DNA of 64,000 nucleotides from a virus, in the IMG/VR virus record IMGVR_UViG_3300020187_000009, positions 1-64,000 of that record. One strand, written 5' to 3'. Both the position numbers and the translations under genes were made by a program. How positions within the stretch are numbered: position 1 is the first letter of the stretch; every line of letters begins with the position of its first letter. The notes under the pieces were generated by a model that saw only the letters and a program-made list of their open reading frames with translations, made no database searches and had not been told where the DNA came from. This document shows positions 9,663-16,961 of the stretch, one piece after another.

Positions 9663-9747
9663 GCCGATCTGAAATACGATCGGATTTTAGGACCGTAATA
9701 GTTACGGCTTGGGCAGAGAAAAGTTCGCTACTATCTCTGCCCTTTTT
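9663..9747 (+). terminator. Three tandem hairpins ending in a Rho-independent terminator
   Basis: CCGATC/GATCGG (9664-9683) and CCGTAA/TTACGG (9693-9707) are followed by GGGCAGAGA/TCTCTGCCC (9711-9742) with a T run. The last hairpin is a normal terminator; the first two are extra and may protect the 3' end or form a small RNA. Confidence 0.8.
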
Positions 9748-9763
9748 ATTTGTAAAAATAAAA

Positions 9764-9772
9764 GATATATAG
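9764..9772 (+). promoter_or_regulatory. Possible late-type promoter variant (GATATATAG)
   Basis: 25 bases before the ATG at 9798, just after the terminator. It fits the spacing of the GATATATAA signals before other capsid-targeted and structural genes. Confidence 0.45.
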
Positions 9773-9797
9773 ATTATAAAAAATGAAAATAAACATT

Positions 9798-10058
9798 ATG
9801 AAACACATTAAATTATTCGAACAGTTTATCACAGAAGGTAGAAAATCATGGGATGATATAGATCCTTATAATATTGGAGATGAATTTAAGTCTCAATTTC
9901 CAAAAAACAGAGATTGGGAAGACGAAGGATTTGAGTCATTAGAATACTGGATGCAAGAAGAATGGGGACCAAATGCGGGTGTAGAAAAAAACAAAGGATT
10001 TGATGATGCACTTGACGTAGTACAATCGTACTTATCAGACGCCGGTTATTCAGTTTAA
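9798..10058 (+). CDS. Small capsid-targeted protein (MKHIKLFEQFITE leader)
   Basis: 86 residues from the ATG at 9798. An ATG at 9783 would add five residues, but homologous genes all start exactly at MKHIKLF. The leader MKHIKLFEQFITEG resembles the T4 internal-protein targeting sequence, with predicted cutting after Glu13. The mature part is acidic (WDDIDPYNIGDEFKS, DWEDEGFESLEYW) and has no fold I recognise. Probably packaged in the head and injected with DNA; this is inference from the leader. A second leader-bearing gene follows 16 bases downstream. Confidence 0.75.
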   Translation: MKHIKLFEQFITEGRKSWDDIDPYNIGDEFKSQFPKNRDWEDEGFESLEYWMQEEWGPNAGVEKNKGFDDALDVVQSYLSDAGYSV

Positions 10059-10074
10059 TAAAACAAAATATAAA

Positions 10075-10521
10075 ATGAAACACATTAAATTATTTGAACA
10101 GTTTATCAATGAATCTCAATTCGCTGATGATAGTACTTCTAATCAAGATGCTAAGTTAAGGCTAAAAGAACGTACAGAACTAACAAAAAAATTAATTAAG
10201 GCAACCGGGATTACAACATGGGAAGTAGACTATAGCCATGGTTTTTTTACCATGAATACAAAGACTAAAGGAAATACCGGAACTGAAATATTTGGAATAA
10301 AAGATTTGGATTATAGTTTTACTTGGAGAATTCTTAACTCTGACGATTATGAACCATTGGCACCAAAAGAAATGCAGATAGTCGCACAACCAACAGACGG
10401 CAGCGGAGGTCGTACCAAACGCAATTGGTATGTAACAAAAGGTAATGTTGCTACAATTGATGATGTTATAAAAGCAATGTCAAACTTAGAGGTAGGTAAA
10501 AACGGTTGGAAACAAGCATAA
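10075..10521 (+). CDS. Small capsid-targeted protein (MKHIKLFEQFINE leader)
   Basis: 148 residues. The first 39 bases are nearly identical to those of neighbouring leader-bearing genes, so the leader seems to spread by duplication or recombination. Predicted cut after Glu13 (QFINE/S). The mature domain (about 135 residues) has alternating hydrophobic strands (WEVDYSHGFFTMNTKTK, YSFTWRILN) and a basic patch KRNWYVTKG. No family recognised. Followed by a terminator that separates it from the clamp gene. Late expression with the 9798 gene is likely. Confidence 0.75.
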   Translation: MKHIKLFEQFINESQFADDSTSNQDAKLRLKERTELTKKLIKATGITTWEVDYSHGFFTMNTKTKGNTGTEIFGIKDLDYSFTWRILNSDDYEPLAPKEMQIVAQPTDGSGGRTKRNWYVTKGNVATIDDVIKAMSNLEVGKNGWKQA

Positions 10522-10550
10522 AGATTTATAATATAACAAAAACTATTAAA

Positions 10551-10578
10551 AACCTGGACTTTTAGTTCAGGTTTTTTT
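10551..10578 (+). terminator. Rho-independent terminator
   Basis: AACCTGGAC pairs with GTTCAGGTT (one G-T pair) around TTTTA, then a seven-base T run. Confidence 0.85.
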
Positions 10579-10593
10579 ATGTCTACTTCCCAG

Positions 10594-10629
10594 TGAAACA
10601 AACCGATATATCCCCATATAACTTTAAAT
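10594..10629 (+). promoter_or_regulatory. Middle-type promoter signal before the clamp gene
   Basis: GAAACAA at 10595-10601, a 14-base gap, ATATAAC at 10616-10622, then TTTAAA. Lies between a terminator and the clamp start at 10648. Confidence 0.6.
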
Positions 10630-10647
10630 TTAAACAAATAAAAAAAT

Positions 10648-11391
10648 ATGAAATTAGTAATTGATCGAGTTGACCAAAACTCACTAACAGACTTTATTAA
10701 CCGTGTAAAGTTAATTGATTCTTTCATCTACATGAAAATGGATGAAAACCGTATAACTTCGGCAGTGTATCTTCCACAAAGAGACGCTGTAAAATATCAT
10801 GCGGTAAACACTGACACTATTTTTAAACTTGCTAACTCACCGGAAACTAGTAAAGAAATGAAAATAGCATTTTTTGACGGAGCTAAAGTTATTGATGCGA
10901 TCAAGCATTTTGACAATGATTCAATTAAAGGTGAAATCGAATTTATTGAGAATGATGAAGATCTAGTAGCTTCTACACTTCGTCTTTTTAATGACGAACT
11001 AGAGATTACTCTTTCATGTTCAGAACCATCTCTTGGATTTAAAGATCTTACCCAAGAACAAATTAACGTAATCTTTGCAAAAGATGATACTTCGTTTAAC
11101 TTTGAATTAGACACATATTCAATTGGAAAGGTTAAAAACTTATTTTCACTTGATAAAGACGAAACGTTTGCTATTAAATCTGGTGCTAATGGAGTTAACG
11201 TTAAAGGTAAATCATTTAACGTGGTGATTAATCCAGAAAGCAACGGAGATGGAAATGTTACAGTATACAAAAAGTATTTAAACCTTCTTGATAAAGAAGA
11301 ACAAAATGTTTATATTTCTTCATCTAAGGTAGTATTTGCATCTAAAGACAGTGAAACTCTTTTAACAGTTTCAACCTGCCAAACTGCATAA
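10648..11391 (+). CDS. 45: Probable sliding clamp (gp45-like)
   Basis: 247 residues, slightly longer than T4 gp45 (228). No catalytic motif; the pattern is two similar beta-rich halves, as in processivity clamps. The ending NVYISSSKVVFASKDS followed by LLTVSTCQTA is a typical last-strand pattern. The call leans on context: the gene lies one base before the C-terminal half of the polymerase, has a middle-type promoter signal, and the window holds a gp44 clamp loader but no other clamp candidate. Clamp-binding-like tails (LF endings) are present on the polymerase C-half and RNase H. Moderately sure. Confidence 0.65.
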   Translation: MKLVIDRVDQNSLTDFINRVKLIDSFIYMKMDENRITSAVYLPQRDAVKYHAVNTDTIFKLANSPETSKEMKIAFFDGAKVIDAIKHFDNDSIKGEIEFIENDEDLVASTLRLFNDELEITLSCSEPSLGFKDLTQEQINVIFAKDDTSFNFELDTYSIGKVKNLFSLDKDETFAIKSGANGVNVKGKSFNVVINPESNGDGNVTVYKKYLNLLDKEEQNVYISSSKVVFASKDSETLLTVSTCQTA

Positions 11392-11392
11392 T

Positions 11393-12595
11393 ATGGACGT
11401 GACTGGGTTACAGAGCAAACCAATTGATCAATTGACTAAAGAAGAAGCAGAGAGCCTCATTAAACAATATGAGGCACTCTCTGCTAAATATACAGCGTAT
11501 GAACAAGCGGTAAAAGTTACTTTGAACTCTATTTATGGTGCGTTTGGTAATAAGTGGTTTCACTTCTTCAATATAGATATAGCAGAATCTATTACATTAC
11601 AGGGACAGGACGCTATTCTTTACTCAGAAAATATATTAAATAAGTATTTTCATGATTTTTTCCACAAGGACGCAATTGTTCATGAGCATTTTAATATTAA
11701 GGTAAGGCATCAGCTTGAAAGACCATCTGTAATTTACATAGACACGGATTCTTGCTATGTACAGTTTGAAGAAATGTACAACTCAATAGAGTGGCTAGGA
11801 GAAGAGCTTACAATCGATACCTTTATTATTCAAATCTATAACTTTAGACTAAGGGAATATATTGCTAAGACAATGGAGAGGTATGCTGTAATCAGAAACA
11901 CTGACAATTTCTTACAATTTGAACTTGAAACAGTAGCATACTCTGGTATATGGTTAGCAAAAAAGAAGTATATACAAAACATAGCATGGGATGATAAGCT
12001 AGAGGTAACTGACAGGCATGCTTCTTTAAAGAAAGTAAAAACAATAGGATACGATACAATTCAATCATCTACTCCTCCTTTCGCAAGAAAGAAATTAGTA
12101 GATGCTCTTAAGTTACTTTTTACAAAGAATAAAAAACCAACAGCTGTAGAATTAGAAGAACTAGTTATCTTTATGAAGCAAACTAAAAAAGAGTTTGTGC
12201 TCGCTGATATTGACGATATAGCCTTTAATAAAAGAACTAATAATATTGAAAAATATATCGTTGATGATCAGATTTCATTAGAAGTTGGCCTTAAATGTCC
12301 ACCTAATGTAAAGGCTGCTGGTTTCTATAATTACTTACTAAATAATAATCAAAAATATAAGAATAAGTACAAGTTAATTGGTAACGGTGAAAAGTTAAAA
12401 CTCTATAGCGTTAAGGATAACATTAGCGATGTGTTTGCATACATGCCAAGCGAACATCCTTATGAGTTTGCTCCACCAATTGACTACGATACACAATTTG
12501 AAAAATGTATGATTGATCCTTTAAATAGAGTATTAAAGGCAATCGGTTTACAAACACTAGATACTAATTTAATTTACGCATCTGCATTATTTTAA
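11393..12595 (+). CDS. 43: DNA polymerase family B, C-terminal half (motifs B and C, thumb)
   Basis: 400 residues. Motif B, KVTLNSIYGAFGNKWF (about 43-58), and motif C, YIDTDSCYV (about 117-125), complete the palm begun in the 5338-6741 product. KKKYIQNI near 187 is the thumb-side KKxY-type motif. The first 40 residues (LTKEEAESLIKQYEALSAKY) form the second helix of the fingers, so the chain break lies at the fingers tip. The C-terminus ASALF resembles the clamp-binding tail of T4-type polymerases. It starts one base after the clamp gene and 4.65 kb from its partner, so the two halves come from separate transcription units. Confidence 0.93.
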   Translation: MDVTGLQSKPIDQLTKEEAESLIKQYEALSAKYTAYEQAVKVTLNSIYGAFGNKWFHFFNIDIAESITLQGQDAILYSENILNKYFHDFFHKDAIVHEHFNIKVRHQLERPSVIYIDTDSCYVQFEEMYNSIEWLGEELTIDTFIIQIYNFRLREYIAKTMERYAVIRNTDNFLQFELETVAYSGIWLAKKKYIQNIAWDDKLEVTDRHASLKKVKTIGYDTIQSSTPPFARKKLVDALKLLFTKNKKPTAVELEELVIFMKQTKKEFVLADIDDIAFNKRTNNIEKYIVDDQISLEVGLKCPPNVKAAGFYNYLLNNNQKYKNKYKLIGNGEKLKLYSVKDNISDVFAYMPSEHPYEFAPPIDYDTQFEKCMIDPLNRVLKAIGLQTLDTNLIYASALF

Positions 12596-12600
12596 AAAAA

Positions 12601-12780
12601 ATGGAATTAAAAGAAATACTATACAAACTAGAAGGAGAAAATCCAAATAACATGGCATTTGGAGCATGTATAAGAGAGCTTATACGGAGTATGAAAGATG
12701 CTCAAAGCCAAAAAGTTAATGATGAACAGCTTCCGGGTCAAATAAATATATTTGGTGAGGTTAAAAAAGTTAAAAAATGA
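12601..12780 (+). CDS. 59-residue replication-linked small protein with clamp-binding-like tail
   Basis: A complete small gene between the polymerase C-half and the next gene, overlapping the latter by ATGA. The product starts MELKEILYKLEGENPNNM and ends QINIFGEVKKVKK. The tail QINIF resembles the QLxLF-type peptide by which bacterial proteins bind the beta clamp, and is followed by basic residues. Its position in a tight clamp-polymerase-recombinase operon supports a replication accessory role. The function is unknown; the clamp link is inference. Confidence 0.6.
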   Translation: MELKEILYKLEGENPNNMAFGACIRELIRSMKDAQSQKVNDEQLPGQINIFGEVKKVKK

Positions 12781-12968
12781 TAGATTCAACTAAACTTAGC
12801 GACGAGCAAAATGAGATCGTAGAACAGTATAAAAAGGTACATACTAGACTATTATTTCTTGAAGACAAAATGTCAAACTTAAGCGCAGAGGCTGACAAAT
12901 TAATAGAAGAGCTTACGGCTCTTCGAGAACTAGATAAAAATATATTAAAAAACGATGGCAAAAAATAA
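12777..12968 (+). CDS. Small coiled-coil protein upstream of uvsX
   Basis: 63 residues, overlapping the previous gene by four bases (ATGA) and the uvsX start by 14 bases. The overlaps on both sides point to translational coupling. It is nearly all helix with heptad-like spacing (LFLEDKMSNLSAEADKLIEELTAL split over several heptads). No catalytic motif. It could be a recombination accessory factor or scaffold; no family recognised. Confidence 0.65.
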   Translation: MIDSTKLSDEQNEIVEQYKKVHTRLLFLEDKMSNLSAEADKLIEELTALRELDKNILKNDGKK

Positions 12969-14067
12969 TAAAACATTTAGCTTTGCAGATTTAAATGCAG
13001 AGTTAGCAGAATTAAATCCCCTTGGATCTGTTATGGACCAGTCCACTTTTTCTGAAGTTACTGAATGGATTAACACGGGAAACTATCACTTGAATGCGTG
13101 TGTTGGTGGTTCTCTTTTTAAAGGATGGCCAAATAACAGATCTTGTTCTGTTGCAGGTCCTTCAGGAACAGGTAAAACTTTCTTGACTCTAAATTCAGTA
13201 CGAGAAGCAATAAACATGGGTTATAATATAATCTATTATGATTCTGAAGCGGCTGTAGATAAAGAACAAATGATTAAGTTTGGCATTGATATTACCAAGG
13301 TAAACTATCAGCCGATTAATACCGTTCAAGAGTTTAGAACATCAGTAACTACGATTACTAAGAAGATGCAGGAGATTAAAAGATCGGGTGGAAATATACC
13401 AAAGCTAATGATTATCTTAGATTCTGCAGGTAACTTAGCAACTGCAAAGGAAATAGCAGATGCTGCAAGTGGAAGCGAAAAGAGTGATATGACTCGTTCA
13501 AAGATTCTTAAATCAATTTTTAGAATTATAATGACCCCATTGGCCGATTTAAAGATTCCATTTATTTTTACAAATCATACATACCAATCTCAATCCTTTA
13601 TTCCAATGCAAATAGCAGGCGGTGGAACTGGACCAGAGTATGCGGCCTCTATTGTATTGATGCTGAACAAGGCACAATTAAAAGATGGCGCAGATAAAGT
13701 CGGTATTATTGTAACAGCAAAGCCTTCTAAGAATCGTTTTGCAAAACCAACTAATATTAAATTCCATTTGAATTTTAGTGAAGGTATGAATCCTTATGTC
13801 GGTCTCGAACAGTACGCAACCTGGGATATTTGTGGCATCACTAGAGGAACTATCGAAAAGGGTGTTAAAGTTCCTAAGTCTACCGCAAGAGGTTGGATCT
13901 GTGATCATCTGGATACAGTAGTACCAAACTCGGAATTCTTTACAGAAACGGTGTTTACTCGCGAGGTTCTAGAAAAAATAGACGAACACATACAGCCTCT
14001 TTTTAATTACAATTCAGAATCAAGTACTTTAGACATTGAAGAAATGTTAGAAGAAACAGAAGACTAA
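12955..14067 (+). CDS. uvsX: UvsX/RecA-like recombinase
   Basis: 370 residues, close to T4 UvsX (391). Walker A GPSGTGKT lies near 69-76, a Walker-B-like strand LMIILDSAGNL near 149-159, and the RecA-type glutamine/loop region IFTNHTYQSQ near 203-212. It catalyses strand exchange and recombination-dependent replication, working with gp46/gp47 encoded 1.8 kb downstream. The acidic C-terminus (LDIEEMLEETED) is typical of RecA family proteins. Close linkage to polymerase, helicase and nuclease genes supports the call. Confidence 0.92.
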   Translation: MAKNNKTFSFADLNAELAELNPLGSVMDQSTFSEVTEWINTGNYHLNACVGGSLFKGWPNNRSCSVAGPSGTGKTFLTLNSVREAINMGYNIIYYDSEAAVDKEQMIKFGIDITKVNYQPINTVQEFRTSVTTITKKMQEIKRSGGNIPKLMIILDSAGNLATAKEIADAASGSEKSDMTRSKILKSIFRIIMTPLADLKIPFIFTNHTYQSQSFIPMQIAGGGTGPEYAASIVLMLNKAQLKDGADKVGIIVTAKPSKNRFAKPTNIKFHLNFSEGMNPYVGLEQYATWDICGITRGTIEKGVKVPKSTARGWICDHLDTVVPNSEFFTETVFTREVLEKIDEHIQPLFNYNSESSTLDIEEMLEETED

Positions 14068-14088
14068 AATTGTATATAACCTTTAAAT
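14052..14088 (+). promoter_or_regulatory. Middle-type promoter signal before the helicase gene
   Basis: GAAACAG at 14053-14059 lies inside the end of uvsX; after 14 bases comes ATATAAC at 14074-14080, then TTTAAA. The helicase start is at 14097. Confidence 0.55.
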
Positions 14089-14096
14089 AACTATAT

Positions 14097-15413
14097 ATGC
14101 AATTCGGACAAGACTTTGAAAAAATATTTTTTAGACTATCATTAGTAAAACCAAAGTATCTTCAAAGTATTAAATCTGGGTATTATACTTCAGAAGAAAT
14201 TGATATTTTAAGCTACCTTGCTAATAAATTTTACATTAAGTTTCATGAAGCTCCTGGAAAGGAGCAACTTAAACTCTTAGCTCAAAATAGTAAAAAATCA
14301 AAAGAAAAGATAACAGACGGTATTCTTGATGTTATTTTTGGAGTTGACTTAGATCAATATGACGATGAATGGCTAACTAGTACTGCCGAATCTTGGATCA
14401 AGTGGAGAACGTTTGACACTTCTCTTACAGATACTATTGAATTTATTAAAACGACGAAAGTAACTCCTGAAAATTCAGACAGTATTATTCAAAAGGTTAA
14501 GGGTTTAATTAACGAGAGAAACAACATTACGTTTAACTCTGATCTTGGATTAAACTTTTTTAATCCAGATGATCACGATCAAAAAGAATCTGAAAAAGTA
14601 AGTTCTGGATATAATTTTGTTGATCGAGTTCTTAGTGGAGGTTATGATAAAGGAGGTAACTTAGTGGTATATGCTGGAGAGCAAAATATTGGTAAGTCAA
14701 TATATCTTGCAAACGATGCTGCTAATTTTGTTAAAATGGGAGTAAACACTGTTGTTATTACGGCAGAGATGGCCGCTCATAAATTCGTAAAGAGGATAGG
14801 TTCTAATTTATTGTCAATTGATATTAATGAATACGCTGAAAAAGCAAAAAACAAAGACAGTATTAAAAGAAGGCTTGAGACAGTAGGAGATGGACTAACT
14901 CCACCCGGTCAGCTATTTATTAAACAAATGCCAACATCACAGGCTACTGTTTTAGATATTGATGCTTATTTAACACAAGTTGAAGAAGAGCATCAGGTTA
15001 AGATAGGAGCAGTAGTTATTGACTATATTAACATTTTAGCAAACTATAGAAATCCTAATAGCGAAAACACATACTTAAAAATAAAGCAAATAGCTGAAGA
15101 TTTAAGAGCAATGGGTCAAAGACATGATTGGTTAATAGTTACAGCAACTCAGATAACAAGAAGCGGATATAATTCAAGCGATATTACGATGACTGATATT
15201 GCCGAATCTGCAGGACTTTCACATACTGCAGATGTTATGTTTGGAATTATTCAAGATGATTTAATGAGAGCAAGTAATGAATATTGGCTTAAAATATTAA
15301 AGATGAGAGATGGAGAAGGAAAAGGAACTAAATGTCAGTTAAACATTAATTGGAACTATATGCGATTAATAGAGACTGATAATATAACAAACAGTAATTT
15401 ACACGGAATATAA
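14097..15413 (+). CDS. 41: Replicative DNA helicase (gp41/DnaB-like)
   Basis: 438 residues; T4 gp41 is 475. A P-loop variant, GEQNIGKS, sits near 194-201 in a RecA-like core, followed by TAEMAAHKF, VVIDYINILANYR (Walker B) near 321 and LIVTATQITRSG near 350, all typical of DnaB-family hexameric helicases (F4 type). It unwinds the fork ahead of the split polymerase. The stop overlaps the start of the next gene. No separate primase gene is recognisable in the window. Confidence 0.88.
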   Translation: MQFGQDFEKIFFRLSLVKPKYLQSIKSGYYTSEEIDILSYLANKFYIKFHEAPGKEQLKLLAQNSKKSKEKITDGILDVIFGVDLDQYDDEWLTSTAESWIKWRTFDTSLTDTIEFIKTTKVTPENSDSIIQKVKGLINERNNITFNSDLGLNFFNPDDHDQKESEKVSSGYNFVDRVLSGGYDKGGNLVVYAGEQNIGKSIYLANDAANFVKMGVNTVVITAEMAAHKFVKRIGSNLLSIDINEYAEKAKNKDSIKRRLETVGDGLTPPGQLFIKQMPTSQATVLDIDAYLTQVEEEHQVKIGAVVIDYINILANYRNPNSENTYLKIKQIAEDLRAMGQRHDWLIVTATQITRSGYNSSDITMTDIAESAGLSHTADVMFGIIQDDLMRASNEYWLKILKMRDGEGKGTKCQLNINWNYMRLIETDNITNSNLHGI

Positions 15414-15850
15414 TGAAAACAGATAAAATATTTGATAATAATTTCGAATCTCCGGATTTTGAAATGATACCAAACTTCTCTTTTGAAGTAGATCCTAACT
15501 ATAAGGACAATACTCCAGAAGAAGATAAGATTCAATATGCATTAATAGCTAAAGAAATTCATGAACTAATAACATCATCTAGATTTAAAGAATTTAATGT
15601 GATTGATGAACATGGAAGAAACGTAAAATTAAAAAAGTTAGACATCAACAATGTGTATGGATATATTGTAGGAGAAATGATAGATACTAACACTAGAATA
15701 GATTTATTCAGCGAGTTGTGTGTTTATTTCGATATTAATCCAACTAAATTTTACAGCTCACTATCTAATAATTACAAAGAAGATCTAATACAAGAACTAG
15801 ATAGTAAAACAGGAGTATTAGGAAGAAAAAACATATCAAAATTATTTTAA
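15413..15850 (+). CDS. Unrecognised protein between helicase and gp47
   Basis: 145 residues, starting on the last base of the helicase stop codon and ending one base before gp47, so it belongs to the replication/recombination operon. It is acidic at the N-terminus (FESPDFEMIPNFSFEVDPNY) and helical after that; FSELCVYFDINPTKFYSSL is a possible helix-turn-helix-like or helical bundle segment. No known family recognised. A helicase-loading or primase-accessory role would fit the position but is only a guess. Confidence 0.7.
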   Translation: MKTDKIFDNNFESPDFEMIPNFSFEVDPNYKDNTPEEDKIQYALIAKEIHELITSSRFKEFNVIDEHGRNVKLKKLDINNVYGYIVGEMIDTNTRIDLFSELCVYFDINPTKFYSSLSNNYKEDLIQELDSKTGVLGRKNISKLF

Positions 15851-15851
15851 T

Positions 15852-16961
15852 ATGATTGATGCTAAAACTTTTAATCAAGGAGCAAACCGAGTATGGGTAC
15901 TCGGTGATCTCCATTTTGGAGTCAGGGCAAACTCAATAGAATGGCTAGAGATACAAAAAGAATTCTTTGAGAAGGTATTTATACCAACTCTAAAAAAAAA
16001 TGTAAAACCAGGAGATGTTCTGGTACAAGTTGGAGATACTTTCGATAATAGACAATCAATTAATCTTAAAGTTTTAAGTTACGTTGTAGATCTGTTTGAA
16101 AGGCTAGGTGAAATATTACCAGTTCATATTATATGCGGAAACCATGATATATGGGCAAAGAAGAGTAATGATATCACTTCAATAGATTCATTAAAATGGA
16201 TTCCAAATGTTCAGATCTATAAAGAACCAAAGTTAATGAAATGGCATAATAAGAATATATTAATGATGCCATGGAGAAGAGACGCTTCTCATGAAACCGA
16301 TACTTTATCTGAATTTCCAGAAGCTAATATAGTGTTTTGTCACTCTGAGGTCAGTGGAATATATTTAAATGCTAAGGTTAAAAATCAGCATGGAAACAGG
16401 CCAAACATATTTAATAAATATGATAGAGTTTTTTCTGGACATATCCACTATAGGCAAGAAAAAGGAAGATTATTAATGGTTGGTACACCATACGAGCTTA
16501 CAAGATCTGACAGCGGCAATCAAAAAGGATTTGACCTAGTTGATCTAGAGACAATGGATGAGACATTCTTTCCAAATAACGTATCACCAAAGTTTTTAAA
16601 GTATAATATCACAAAGTTGTTCGATGTAACTCTTGGTGATTTTAAAGATGAAATTAGAAATAATTTTGTTGATCTATACGTTCCAAGTAAAATTGCAACA
16701 TCTAACTCATTGAGTTTATTTATTAATAAGATTCAAAATGTAGGCAGAAAATTAGATCCTAATATCTACCAAGAAGACGATATAATTGACAAGGATTTTC
16801 ATGACTTAGATGATGAAATTTATAAGAATTATAACATCTTAAACTTATGCAGCTCATACGTTGATAATTTAAATCACGATGAAGATACTAAACAAAAGTT
16901 AAAAAACAAGCTAAAGCAGTTGCATGATCTTTGTGCATATAACCACGATATAGACAGATGA
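15852..16961 (+). CDS. 47: Recombination nuclease subunit gp47 (Mre11/SbcD-like)
   Basis: 369 residues, similar to T4 gp47 (339). All metallophosphoesterase motifs are intact: LGDLHFG near 17-23, QVGDTFDNR near 58, CGNHD near 96-100, CHSEV near 160 and SGHIHY near 196. With gp46 it forms the nuclease that resects double-strand ends for UvsX-driven recombination and recombination-dependent replication. The stop overlaps the gp46 start by four bases. Confidence 0.93.
   Translation: MIDAKTFNQGANRVWVLGDLHFGVRANSIEWLEIQKEFFEKVFIPTLKKNVKPGDVLVQVGDTFDNRQSINLKVLSYVVDLFERLGEILPVHIICGNHDIWAKKSNDITSIDSLKWIPNVQIYKEPKLMKWHNKNILMMPWRRDASHETDTLSEFPEANIVFCHSEVSGIYLNAKVKNQHGNRPNIFNKYDRVFSGHIHYRQEKGRLLMVGTPYELTRSDSGNQKGFDLVDLETMDETFFPNNVSPKFLKYNITKLFDVTLGDFKDEIRNNFVDLYVPSKIATSNSLSLFINKIQNVGRKLDPNIYQEDDIIDKDFHDLDDEIYKNYNILNLCSSYVDNLNHDEDTKQKLKNKLKQLHDLCAYNHDIDR

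Noticed and set aside
10505-10545. Another GAAACAA/ATATAAC pair at the end of the 10075 gene
   Set aside because: The match is loose and would fire directly into a terminator; treated as chance in AT-rich DNA.
6700-11450. Split intein joining the polymerase halves
   Set aside because: The N-half does not end in an intein-like segment beginning with Cys, and the C-half does not start with an HN-Cys/Ser junction; ends match normal polymerase helices.
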